NCBI RefSeq assembly: GCF_030056665.1
Contig: NZ_JASHIG010000013.1
Source: Flectobacillus roseus
Lineage (GTDB): Bacteria > Bacteroidota > Bacteroidia > Cytophagales > Spirosomataceae
DNA: 64,000 nucleotides
Direction: 5' to 3' (one strand)
Shown here: in pieces, positions 38,201-44,921 of the stretch
Position numbering within the stretch: position 1 is the first letter of the stretch
How the letters are laid out: every line of letters starts with the position of its first letter
Position numbers and translations under genes: made by a program
The notes under the pieces: generated by a model
Told to the model about the DNA's origin: nothing
Database searches by the model: none
Seen by the model: only the letters and a program-made list of their open reading frames with translations

Positions 38201-38206
38201 AATCAT
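32264..38206 (-). CDS. Giant Ig-like/SprB-repeat adhesin with T9SS type A sorting domain
   Basis: 1980 residues from the ATG at 38206; an upstream TTG would add four. Signal peptide FQFIGVFLLTLLWSLPSLSQ. Residues about 25-1150 hold fourteen Ig-like domains, mostly alternating two types: one with VCEGTAVTFSV...GDITGYQWYKNGQ and one with KCVGETYTFSV...GGYQWLLNNGD, each with paired cysteines. About 1220-1720 carries SprB-like repeats (VTCFGDKDGAVEV, ITCFGKADAKITL, STCFGRCDALL). A PKD-like part (about 1724-1890) and a C-terminal T9SS type A sorting domain (about 1896-1980) follow. It should be exported by the type IX system and attached to the cell surface. First gene of the surface operon. Confidence 0.92.
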   Translation of the reverse strand: MIKLRQFQFIGVFLLTLLWSLPSLSQAPSCTPASITTEPVVTNVCQGDGVTFEVVATGTITGYQWYRNNVAITGATSASYTLTAQASNNGDKFKVVVLSSCGNDTSEEVTLTVTSLPSISVHPVGATKCVGETYTFSVTASNAGGYQWLLNDGDISGATNASYNIASICNVCDAGTYKVEVFGTGACASQSVTSNAANLVVKLPVEITANPTNQTVCEGTAVTFSVTATGDITGYQWYKNGQILTGATSSTYGITAQTSMNGDKYSVVVKGTCGDKTSTEATLNVNAKPSISVHPVGATKCVGETYTFSVTASNAGGYQWLLNNGDISGATNVSYNIASICNVCDAGTYKVEVFGTGACASQSVTSNAANLVVKLPVEITGNPTTQTVCEGTAVTFSVTATGDITGYQWYKNGQILTGATSSTYGITAQTSMNGDKYSVVVKGTCGDKTSTEASLNVSAKPSISVHPLGATKCVGETYTFSVTASNAGGYQWMLNNGDISGATNASYNIASICNVCDAGTYKVEVFGTGACASQNVTSNAANLVVKLPVEITGNPTTQTVCEGTAVTFSVTASGDITGYQWYKNGQILTGATSSTYGITAQNSMNGDKYSVVVKGTCGDKTSTEATLNVNALPSISTQPIAQTKCVGQSASFSVVANNAGSFQWMQNGNDIATATSASYTIASVCKTCDEGNYKVRINGTGACASNSITSNEVSLTINTPVSIGTNPATQTVCEGTAVTFSVTASGDITGYQWYKNGQILTGATSSTYGITAQTSMNGDKYSVVVKGTCGDVTSTEATLNVNALPSIATQPVGATKCVGEAYTFSVSANNASAFQWLLNDVEISGATNATYALTNICKSCNEGAYKVRIQGAGACLASSIVSNVVNLVVNTPVTISSQPTEQNVCSGSTATFRVKALGDITGFQWYKNGIIITGATDSTYSVVGSTNGDKFKVEVKGLCGNVISNEVLINVTPTPIISQQPLATTKCVGESVTFSVTANNAGSYQWQYKGVNIAGATNASYTRNIVCPDCDGGAYRVIVFGQGVCSTNTINSDEVLLTVNTPISITQQPQATSVCVNSNATFSVNASGTIQGYQWYRNGVKIDGATASTYTFATLSFNDNEKYKVEITGPCGALMSSEVNLQVKTIIAPTISTNKPNGLCVGEQFTLSATGCEGGIVHWFANNFEVAQGQTHTSSSTATFNAQCENLGCKSGLSNGITHTQYGEITVATLTGRVTCFGDKDGAVEVNPSGGAGAPFSVVWTNFNNNTFNRIVDLPAGLYNYTITDRIGCKVQGAVPVDRPNEPTGSASASDVVCFGQKNGKINLSGTSDYGGFQYILNQATPVAFGTGNAKTIENLDKGSYTVKVIDAKGCTVLANTTLQIQEPAQLKVTLQKAVRPKSFSSNDGTITVNISGGTQPYGVEWSLLPSTILTSNIQTTITADGVNSQLSALGTGDYQVKATDKNLCNAILTQKMVAPDKIAITSKIDSITCFGKADAKITLTVAGGVQLPTSPFYQVNWQRVVNGQAQTISSNTLDVSKLDKGTYQVTVLDSNGVSEKQTFVLGEPTQLVASVRQTVANYCASTPLGEVQILATGGRNPYSYTWDKTSQTTANINKLASGLYLATVTDKSGCVTTIQATVQDSISRYKMTTSYQPSTCFGRCDALLKSTVEGGIAPYQYAWSGINSTIANPINVCAGGTTQLVVTDAKGCQIKGNNITMTSPDPRVIGLAAQVEVCPSKSFDLSASSVPWGKTYLWTYPDGKTQTTASIKADSLGTYTVQVLDENSCGGVQQIKVIPIKNINILFAMPSSAPVDKAVVAIDLTNPTPTTITWEYPTSAKLVSQDAYSVKLTFPQIGKFKVKELATINNCVYTLTKEIQIIEKANDGSFPAPTATQPAMDFTIMGNPTAGNKVTLSLENVEKKAFDISVQSATKGVLYQKSYSENDLKSLVVEIPENETEQVYFITLTSGDQKITKKVLIYR
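35787..37850 (-). repeat. Four tandem 516-bp coding repeats in the adhesin gene
   Basis: The same word (ATACTTGG or one variant) recurs at 35787, 36303, 36819, 37335 and 37851, an exact 516-base (172-codon) period. Each unit encodes one Ig-like pair. Copies between 36303 and 37850 look about 95% identical by eye, including third codon positions, which suggests recent duplication or gene conversion. Confidence 0.85.
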
Positions 38207-38527
38207 ATTTATTTGCAAGGAATTTATCTACTTAGGTTAACCGCAATAGCACAAACAGAAGTAGAGCGCCCTCATCTTTTGGTTACGGTTGTAAATAAAA
38301 TATACTTATTATATACAAAAGGGGACATTCTGCATGGATGGGAGCATTTAGTGAATAGGCGGGTGTATTTATTGCATGAAATAATTGGATAGTGGTATGA
38401 ATCAAATCTTATTTTGATGAGAAAATCAAAATCCTATTAAAACAAAAAGTCATATACTTTGAGCTAACTATGCCAAGTATATGACTCCTAAAAATGTAAA
38501 AATAGGTTATCCGTTTCTGTAAAAAGG
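38207..38527. other. Intergenic region upstream of the surface operon
   Basis: No gene. It should contain the promoter of the 18-kb minus-strand operon; a TCTGTTTG near 38258-38265 on the minus strand is one base off the TAnnTTTG box. The right half holds the terminator of the AraC gene. Confidence 0.35.
38448..38486 (-). terminator. Terminator after the AraC gene
   Basis: Arms AGTCATATACTT (38448-38459) and AAGTATATGACT (38475-38486) are perfectly complementary. On the minus strand a T-rich tail follows, about 40 bases after the stop codon. Confidence 0.75.
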
Positions 38528-39427
38528 CTAACTATACGCTATATGTTTAACCTTAGCTTGGTCCTCCCCTACTGCTTTTCTATAGTTGATAGGCGAAGTA
38601 TCTGTATTTTTTTTGAATAGTCTGGAAAAATAAAATTCATCCTCAAATCCCAACAGATAGGCAATTTCTTTTACAGATTTGTCTGTTAGATACAATTCGC
38701 GTTTGGCCTCCATCATCAATCTTTCTTGAATCAAATCTGAGGGTGTTCTGTCAAAATATTTCTTGGTCAATTTTCCCAATGTTTTCAAACTCACATTCAA
38801 CCTGTCGGCATAAATACTGGGTGAATGCTCTTTGACAAAAAACTCCTCTATCATCGTTTTGTATTTTTGCAAAATCGAATGATCTGGATTACTATTCTGC
38901 GCAATTTGGTCTTCTACCTGAGCTTGATTTTGGGCTTTGTAACGAGTAGTATGAATCAAAAATATTTTCAAATAAGATAAAAGCAGGTCATTTTGAGCTA
39001 ACTCTTCATGACTTGATTCGTCTTGCATTTGCTTAAATACACTTTCTAATACTGTACTTTGCTCAGGGGTAATTTCTACAAATGGAGGGGCAAAAAGATT
39101 ATTGAACAAAACGCCATTGCACGATACTTCTTTTTGATGCTTGAGAATACAAAAAAAATCAGGATGAAAATGCAGTACCTTCATAGGAATATTCTCCTCA
39201 CTTTTTTTAATCAAAAAAGGCTGAAAAGGACTAAAGAATAGTACCGCAGGCGCTGATACGTGATAGATTGATAAGTCTGCCTTCAACTCAACAGAACCTT
39301 CCTGAAGATACACTACCGTAAAATAGGGTAATCTTGTAAGTATCGAAAAAAGAGCTTGATTACTCTCTCCAATACTAAACAATCTTTCGGTACTATCGGG
39401 ACGGGTAATCAAAAATTCAGCATTCAT
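38528..39427 (-). CDS. AraC family transcriptional regulator
   Basis: 299 residues from the ATG at 39427; the longer frame begins with TTG. A cupin-like N-terminal sensing region (about 20-150) is followed by the two-HTH AraC DNA-binding domain (about 195-295; SLKTLGKLTKKYFDRTPSDLIQERLMMEAKREL and SVKEIAYLLGFEDEFYFSRLFKKNTDTSPINYR). It is divergent from the GMC oxidoreductase/isomerase pair with a 231-base intergenic region, so it likely controls that pair in response to a sugar. Target and effector are inferred. Confidence 0.92.
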   Translation of the reverse strand: MNAEFLITRPDSTERLFSIGESNQALFSILTRLPYFTVVYLQEGSVELKADLSIYHVSAPAVLFFSPFQPFLIKKSEENIPMKVLHFHPDFFCILKHQKEVSCNGVLFNNLFAPPFVEITPEQSTVLESVFKQMQDESSHEELAQNDLLLSYLKIFLIHTTRYKAQNQAQVEDQIAQNSNPDHSILQKYKTMIEEFFVKEHSPSIYADRLNVSLKTLGKLTKKYFDRTPSDLIQERLMMEAKRELYLTDKSVKEIAYLLGFEDEFYFSRLFKKNTDTSPINYRKAVGEDQAKVKHIAYS

Positions 39428-39658
39428 ATAGTAAAATTTCGAATCGAGTGTTGAGGATGGTTTGAGATAAAATTCTAACGCCAAATTACGAAATGCAGTT
39501 CATAGTCTCCAAATTACAAAAGCCCAAAAACAATTCTCGTTTGCTAGACCCTACAGCAAAGGACATACAGAGCGGTAAAAATCAGGAAGTTTTGGCTTTT
39601 GTTATCAAGAAAATCATTGACCAATAATTTATACTCAAAAACGTATCACTTTGGATTT

Positions 39659-41374
39659 ATGAGCAACTTTAATATTGATTCTATAAAAGAACGCACTTTC
39701 GATGCCATCGTTATTGGTTCGGGTATAAGTGGCGGTTGGGCAGCCAAAGAACTTACCCAAAAAGGTTTAAAAACGCTCGTGCTTGAGCGTGGTCGTGACG
39801 TCAAACACGTAGTCGATTATCCGACTACGCTCAAAAATCCTTGGGAGTTTGAACATCTTGGTACAGTGCCTCAAGAAATCAAAAAAGATTATCAAATTGC
39901 CAGCAATCACTATATTTTTAGCGAAAGTACCCTGCATTTTTTGGTTCGTGACGACGAGCAACCCTATATTCAAGACAAACCGTATTCTTGGATTCGAGGC
40001 TATCAAGTGGGTGGGCGCTCATTGCTTTGGGCACGACAAACCCAGCGCTGGAGTGATTTTGACTTTGAAGGCCCCGCTCGCGATGGTTTTGCCACAGACT
40101 GGCCGATACGCTACAAAGATTTAGCACCTTGGTATAGTTATGTCGAAAAGTTTGCGGGTATTACAGGAAACAAAGATGGTCTCGACTATTTGCCCGATGG
40201 AGAATTTTTACCACCACATGAAATGTCTTGTGTTGAAAAACATTTCAAACAGGTTGTATCACAAAATTATACCAATCGGCATGTGATTATTGGGCGAGCT
40301 GCACATATTACTGAGCCAAAGCCTATCCATCTTCAACAAGGTAGAGCCAAATGCCAAAACCGTGTGATATGCGAAAGAGGTTGTCCTTATGGGGGATATT
40401 TTAGTAGTAATTCTTCTACTTTGCCTTGGGCTGAGAAAACAGGTAACATGACGCTTCGACCGCATTCGGTGGTACATTCTATTATATATGATGAGCAAAA
40501 AGGAAAAGCTACAGGCGTAAGAGTCGTAGATGCTAATACCAAAGAAATGATTGAATTTTATGCTAAAATCATTTTTGTGAATGCTTCTACGCTCAACAGT
40601 AATATGATTTTGTTGAATTCTACCTCACATCGTTTTCCCAATGGCTTGGGTAATGACAACGATATCTTAGGACGATATATAGCTTTTCACACAAGTCGCG
40701 GGCGTATTTCTGCCGAGTACGATGGTATGCTGGATTCGACCACCGACGGGCGTCGTCCCAATATTAGCTATATTCCTCGTTTCCGAAATGTTTATAAACA
40801 AGAAACAGATTTTCTTCGTGGCTATGCTGCGGGTTTTACGGCTTCTCGCTCGCCCATGCAGGATTTTCCTAACGAGCTAGGCGAATCGCTCAAATCACAT
40901 CTGAATCAACAGCAATTAGGGCCTTGGTCGATTGGCTCGCACATGATGGGCGAAACCATTCCTAAACATGAAAGTACCGTCAGACTGGACGCGACCTTAA
41001 AGGATAAATATGGAATTCCTCAATTAAGAGCATCTGTTCCTTTCGATGATAACGACGATAAAATGTTAAAGGATTTTCATGAGCAATTAGGCGAAATGTA
41101 CCGCAAAGCAGGTTTTACCAATATCAAACTCATTGATACACAACGCTTACCAGGCAACGAAAATCACGAAATGGGCGGCATTCGTATGGGGAAAGATGCC
41201 AAAACCTCCATGCTCAATGCTTGGAATCAATTGCATCATTGCAAAAATGTATTTGTTACCGATGGTGCTTGTATGACTTCTACCGCCACACAAAACCCAT
41301 CCTTGACTTATATGGCACTTACAGCACGCGCAGCAGACTATGCTGTAAAACAGTTAAAAGCCTTGAAATTGTGA
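39659..41374 (+). CDS. GMC family oxidoreductase (FAD-dependent sugar dehydrogenase-like)
   Basis: 571 residues from the ATG at 39659; the longer frame starts with TTG and adds 20 residues. The FAD-binding Rossmann motif GSGISGG is at 20-26. A Cys motif (KCQNRVICERGCPYGG, about 236-251) and the C-terminal motif HEMGGIRMG, followed by TDGACMTSTATQNPSLTYMAL, are typical of the glucose-methanol-choline family. Members of this subgroup oxidise C3 or other hydroxyls of sugars and inositols. No signal peptide is apparent, and the usual small subunit (gluconate 2-dehydrogenase subunit 3 type) is not next to it. It is followed by an isomerase gene. Confidence 0.92.
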   Translation: MSNFNIDSIKERTFDAIVIGSGISGGWAAKELTQKGLKTLVLERGRDVKHVVDYPTTLKNPWEFEHLGTVPQEIKKDYQIASNHYIFSESTLHFLVRDDEQPYIQDKPYSWIRGYQVGGRSLLWARQTQRWSDFDFEGPARDGFATDWPIRYKDLAPWYSYVEKFAGITGNKDGLDYLPDGEFLPPHEMSCVEKHFKQVVSQNYTNRHVIIGRAAHITEPKPIHLQQGRAKCQNRVICERGCPYGGYFSSNSSTLPWAEKTGNMTLRPHSVVHSIIYDEQKGKATGVRVVDANTKEMIEFYAKIIFVNASTLNSNMILLNSTSHRFPNGLGNDNDILGRYIAFHTSRGRISAEYDGMLDSTTDGRRPNISYIPRFRNVYKQETDFLRGYAAGFTASRSPMQDFPNELGESLKSHLNQQQLGPWSIGSHMMGETIPKHESTVRLDATLKDKYGIPQLRASVPFDDNDDKMLKDFHEQLGEMYRKAGFTNIKLIDTQRLPGNENHEMGGIRMGKDAKTSMLNAWNQLHHCKNVFVTDGACMTSTATQNPSLTYMALTARAADYAVKQLKALKL

Positions 41375-41384
41375 GTTGGCAATA

Positions 41385-41430
41385 GGCTTTAGGCGGTATG
41401 CATTAGGCAAAAAATACATTAAACTCTTTA
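41385..41430 (+). repeat. Short family B-like fragment
   Basis: GGCAATAGGCTTTAGGCGGTATGCATTAGGCAAAAAAT resembles the first part of family B. It fills the gap between the GMC and isomerase genes. Confidence 0.4.
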
Positions 41431-41433
41431 TCA

Positions 41434-42348
41434 ATGAAAAGACGTCATTTTCTTAAACATTCAAGTGCAGGTCTCTTGACCATTTTAGGAGTTCAGCAAG
41501 TCATAGCACAAAAGAAGTATGTGCCCAAATTAGCATTTTCTACTTTAGGTTGTCCAGAATGGTCTTTTGAAAAAATACTCGAATCAGCTGTACAAAATGG
41601 CTATCAAGGCATAGAATTGCGAGGTATTCAAAAGGATATGGATTTGACGGTTTCGCCATTGTTCAATAGTCCAAGCAATATTCAAAATACGCTTAAGCTC
41701 TGCAAAAAAGCTGGTATCTCTATTGTTGATTTGGGTTCATCAACCAATTTACATTGGGCAGATGCAACAAAACGAAAAAGCAATCTGGACGAGGCAAAGA
41801 GATTTATCGATTTGGCGGCTACTTTAAACTGTCCTTACATTCGAGTATTTCCGAATGATTTTCCGAAAGAGCAAAGCCGCGAGCAAACGCTTCAAGCCAT
41901 GATTGAGAACTTGGTCGCTTTGGGAGAATATGCCAAAAATACTTCCGTAAAAGTATTGCTCGAAACACATGGACAACTTGTATATGTTGCCGATATTTTA
42001 CACGTAATCCAAACAGCAAATCATCCACAAGTAGGTTTGATTTGGGACTTTTATAATATGTGGTCGGTTACCAAAGAAAGTCCTTCTGAAGTATATGCCC
42101 AATTAGCGCCATATATCAAACACGTGCATTTGAAAGATGCCATTACGGAAAATGGAAAAGAAAAATATGTATTGTTTGGCGAAGGAACAGCTCCCGTACA
42201 AGAGATTTTACAACTTTTGAAAAAAGGAAATTATCAAGGTTACTATAGTTTCGAATGGGAAAAGCGTTGGCATCCCGAAATCCAAGAGCCAGAAATAGCA
42301 ATTCCTCATTTTAGTAAAGCCATAATAAAGAAGCTTAAAGATGCTTAA
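41434..42348 (+). CDS. Exported sugar phosphate isomerase/epimerase-like TIM-barrel protein
   Basis: 304 residues with a Tat-like signal (KRRHFLKHSSAGLLTILGVQ; twin Arg at 3-4) and then an AP-endonuclease-2/xylose isomerase-like TIM barrel. Characteristic pieces are LAFSTLGCPEWSFEKIL, GYQGIELRG, VKVLLETHGQL (metal-binding Glu), GLIWDFYNMWS and HVHLKDA. Such proteins epimerise or isomerise keto-sugars or inositols. It starts 59 bases after the GMC oxidoreductase stop, so a shared pathway is likely. The twin-arginine leader implies folding before export, unlike cytoplasmic relatives. Confidence 0.88.
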   Translation: MKRRHFLKHSSAGLLTILGVQQVIAQKKYVPKLAFSTLGCPEWSFEKILESAVQNGYQGIELRGIQKDMDLTVSPLFNSPSNIQNTLKLCKKAGISIVDLGSSTNLHWADATKRKSNLDEAKRFIDLAATLNCPYIRVFPNDFPKEQSREQTLQAMIENLVALGEYAKNTSVKVLLETHGQLVYVADILHVIQTANHPQVGLIWDFYNMWSVTKESPSEVYAQLAPYIKHVHLKDAITENGKEKYVLFGEGTAPVQEILQLLKKGNYQGYYSFEWEKRWHPEIQEPEIAIPHFSKAIIKKLKDA

Positions 42349-42452
42349 AGATGCCTAAATACATGAGTCATCCCGAAGTTTATAAAAACAGTTTTAGACT
42401 GTTTAAAAAACTAAGTCCAAGACCAAGTCTTGAACTAGACATTAATCATAAA

Positions 42453-43301
42453 TTAGAGATGACTCAATTCTTGCTTTGATGCCTCCCAGCCTATTATGGC
42501 CGATTTGCGAGTTTCGCCCCACATATACCCACCCAATTTTCCTGATTGTTGAATTACGCGGTGACAAGGGATAAGGTAGGCAATGGGGTTGCTTCCTATG
42601 GCAGTTCCAACGGCTCTAGCGGCGCTAGGTTTTTGTATCTGTTGGGCAATTGTCCCATAGGTACAAAGTTGCCCCATCGGAATATGTAAAAGTGATTCCC
42701 ATACCTTCAATTGAAAGTCAGTACCTTTTAAGTGTAATTTTACTTGAGCAATATTTGACCAGTCTTCTGTAAAAATCTTAAGCGCATTTTCCTGAGTTGT
42801 ATTTTTCCCTTCGGCGATATTGGCATTGGGAAAACTCTTTCTTAACCTTTCTAAAGAATTAGGTTCAGTATCGATAAAAGTCATCTGACAAATTCCCTGT
42901 GGTGTCGACGCCACAAACACTTCACCAAAAGGGGTATTTTCAACCGTATATTGTATCGCTAAATTTTGACCCCCATTTTTAAATTCTCCTGGAGTCATTC
43001 CTTCTATATTGATAAACAAATCATGCAAACGTCCGCTTCCTGATAGTCCAGCCGCCTCAACTGCATCCATCAAAGACGCATTTTGTTGCAAAACGGATTT
43101 AGCATGTGACAGACTGATATATTGTAAAAACTTTTTGGGGCTCACTCCTGCCCACTCCGTAAACAAGCGCTGAAAATGAAAGGGACTCAGATGTACCTGT
43201 TCAGCGATTTCGTCTAAACTAGGTTGTAATTGGTAGTTGGATTGAATATAATCGATAGCCTTCGCAATACGATTATAGGTAGTTGGATCTTGCGTTGTCA
43301 T
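42453..43301 (-). CDS. Ada-like methylated-DNA--protein cysteine methyltransferase with AraC HTH
   Basis: 282 residues from the ATG at 43301; an upstream GTG frame adds nine. Residues about 5-110 form an AraC-type HTH pair (DEIAEQVHLSPFHFQRLFTEWAGVSPKKFLQYISL). About 115-275 are an O6-methylguanine methyltransferase with the active-site PCHRV (Cys246) and the conserved GTAIGSNPIAYLIPCH. It repairs O6-alkylguanine and probably controls its own gene. Unlike E. coli Ada it lacks the N-terminal zinc-binding methylphosphotriester domain, as many homologues do. Isolated gene. Confidence 0.92.
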   Translation of the reverse strand: MTTQDPTTYNRIAKAIDYIQSNYQLQPSLDEIAEQVHLSPFHFQRLFTEWAGVSPKKFLQYISLSHAKSVLQQNASLMDAVEAAGLSGSGRLHDLFINIEGMTPGEFKNGGQNLAIQYTVENTPFGEVFVASTPQGICQMTFIDTEPNSLERLRKSFPNANIAEGKNTTQENALKIFTEDWSNIAQVKLHLKGTDFQLKVWESLLHIPMGQLCTYGTIAQQIQKPSAARAVGTAIGSNPIAYLIPCHRVIQQSGKLGGYMWGETRKSAIIGWEASKQELSHL

Positions 43302-43509
43302 ACAGAATGAAGTAAAATAAACTAACACAACAAAGATAAAACATCCTTAGTAGCGATTCCAACCCGAAAATTGCGCTTTTTCGACTACCACTCATCACGA
43401 CCCTCAACCGCTCGCCAGAAGGCACTTTTGCGTCATTTTTTATATCAACCGCTTATCTATGGATTCACCCGATTATAGTTTTTCAAGAAAGAATCCTAAA
43501 AACTCAGCC

Positions 43510-43517
43510 TAACTTTG
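43510..43517 (+). promoter_or_regulatory. Candidate -7 box of the gene at 43583
   Basis: TAACTTTG is a perfect TAnnTTTG match, 66 bases before the ATG. No convincing -33 element is visible at the expected distance. Confidence 0.35.
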
Positions 43518-43582
43518 AATCATCAAACAAGACGAAATAACAACAATATTTAAAATATTAACTCTTTAAACTTCTTAAAATC

Positions 43583-43981
43583 ATGAAAACTTTATTCAAC
43601 ATTATCGCATTAGTAGCTATCTCAGCAAGTAGTATTTTGGCAAACCCAACTAACGGTGATGACAACGCTACCAACAACAATAAAAAATCTTTTGCTATCG
43701 GAACTTACCGTGGCGCAGGTACTTTGGATCTTCACGTAACAGTGGATAAATTGGAAGGAAAAGCCGTTACAATTTTGGTAAAAGACAAAGAAGGTCGTGT
43801 CGTAAACCGTGAGCATATCGCCAAATACAAAAGCAATTACCACGGTCGTTTTGACTTTAGTGAAGCAAAAGATGGTCAATATACTATCGAAGTAACTGAC
43901 GGTAAAGACACTATTTCAAAAACAGTCTCTCTTGAAAACCAAACGTCAACAACCGAATATCGTTTGATGACAGTAGAATAA
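43583..43981 (+). CDS. Small hypothetical secreted protein
   Basis: A 132-residue exported protein: signal peptide (about 1-21, SSILA), an Asn/Asp-rich linker and a single beta-sandwich domain (LDLHVTVDKLEGKAVTILVKDKEGRVVNREHIAKY, then FDFSEAKDGQYTIEVTDGKDTISKTVSL). The domain looks like the small Ig-like folds in Bacteroidota secreted proteins (DUF3244-like), but I cannot assign a family with certainty. It is followed by a strong terminator. Confidence 0.75.
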   Translation: MKTLFNIIALVAISASSILANPTNGDDNATNNNKKSFAIGTYRGAGTLDLHVTVDKLEGKAVTILVKDKEGRVVNREHIAKYKSNYHGRFDFSEAKDGQYTIEVTDGKDTISKTVSLENQTSTTEYRLMTVE

Positions 43982-44002
43982 ACAGTCTATAAACTTTTCT
44001 TC

Positions 44003-44035
44003 AAAAGTCCTGCTACCCTTGGTGGCAGGACTTTT
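44003..44035 (+). terminator. Rho-independent terminator after the small secreted protein
   Basis: Arms AAAAGTCCTGC (44003-44013) and GCAGGACTTTT (44025-44035) are perfectly complementary, and the T run at the end is good. It is 22 bases past the stop. Confidence 0.85.
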
Positions 44036-44111
44036 TGTTGGAAAACGAGTCATGGTATTTTTGTCCATTCATTAGTGATTTTTATACATTCTTTCAGGAA
44101 AATAATTCATG

Positions 44112-44119
44112 CAACTTTG
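44112..44119 (+). promoter_or_regulatory. Candidate -7 box of the OsmC gene
   Basis: CAACTTTG, one base from TAnnTTTG, 46 bases before the ATG, with a TTTC near 44092 as a weak -33 element. Confidence 0.25.
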
Positions 44120-44164
44120 TCATATCAAAACGATACAACAAAACACAAATAAACCTTAAAGATC

Positions 44165-44581
44165 ATGTTAATTAAAAGAAGCGCTAACGCTCAGTGGATT
44201 GGCTCGGGCAAAGCAGGCAAAGGAACTCTTACTTCTCCTAGTGGTGTATTAAACGCAACTCAATACTCATTTAATACTCGTTTTGAAGACGGTATCGGTA
44301 CCAATCCAGAGGAATTAGTAGGCGCAGCACACGCTGGATGTTTTTCAATGCAATTGGCATTCAACCTTCAGGGTGCAGGCTTTACCGCTGATATTATTGA
44401 TACTACTTCTGAAGTTGTGTTAGAAAATGGTACGATTACGACCATCAACCTTACTACTAGCGTAAAAGCTGAGGGTTTGGATCAAGCTAAATTTGAGGAA
44501 TTGGTAAATCATGCTAAAGAAAACTGTCCAATTTCTAAATTATTCAATGCAACTATTACGCTTCAAGCAACATTGCTATAG
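44165..44581 (+). CDS. OsmC family peroxidase
   Basis: 138 residues; the usual OsmC length. The two redox cysteines are conserved: Cys59 (AAHAGCFSM) and Cys121 (ENCPISKLF). It reduces organic hydroperoxides in the cytoplasm, usually with lipoyl or thiol donors. Single gene, followed by a family B repeat. Confidence 0.93.
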   Translation: MLIKRSANAQWIGSGKAGKGTLTSPSGVLNATQYSFNTRFEDGIGTNPEELVGAAHAGCFSMQLAFNLQGAGFTADIIDTTSEVVLENGTITTINLTTSVKAEGLDQAKFEELVNHAKENCPISKLFNATITLQATLL

Positions 44582-44594
44582 ACTGAATATATTA

Positions 44595-44745
44595 ATACGC
44601 TTAAGCTGTAAGCCGTAGGCATTAGGCAAAAAAGCCTCAATTATTTCATGAGAAATACTATTTAACTTTTAGCCTACAGCATAAAGCCTAGAGCTTAAGG
44701 CGGGTAAAATTATTTTAATTTTGCCCACAAACTTATCTAACCACT
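44595..44745 (+). repeat. Family B repeat, copy 3
   Basis: The words AAGCTGTAAGCCGTAGGCATTAGGC, TTTAACTTTTAGCCTACAGC and AGAGCTTAAGGCGGG match the copies at 4596 and 6374. ATTAATACGC precedes it, as in the inverted copy. It lies right after the OsmC stop. Confidence 0.6.
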
Positions 44746-44806
44746 AAGTATTAGTGTTGATTTTAATAGTCTATTTATTAGGCTATTATTTTTTGATACC
44801 TTATTC

Positions 44807-44860
44807 ATAAGTTTTACATTTTTAGACGCAATACTTTACGTCTAAAAATGTAAAACTTAT
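44807..44860. repeat. Perfect 22-bp inverted repeat with a REP-like core
   Basis: Arms 44807-44828 and 44839-44860 are exact complements with a 10-base loop. The centre reads AGACGCAATACTTTACGTCT. A similar core, AGACGCAACCATTGCGTCT, is at 52033-52051. It lies between convergent OsmC and lyase-like genes, so a bidirectional terminator is possible, though no long T run follows. Confidence 0.65.
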
Positions 44861-44921
44861 ACAAAAATCACTCATTCACTCAATCTCAATTCACTCAATG
44901 TAGTACGGCTCTCACTATCCA

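Noticed and set aside
20178..38206. Contractile injection system or toxin complex locus
   Set aside because: No sheath, tube, baseplate, spike, AAA+ ATPase or Rhs/Tc-type protein is present; the domains are adhesin, lectin and barrel types.
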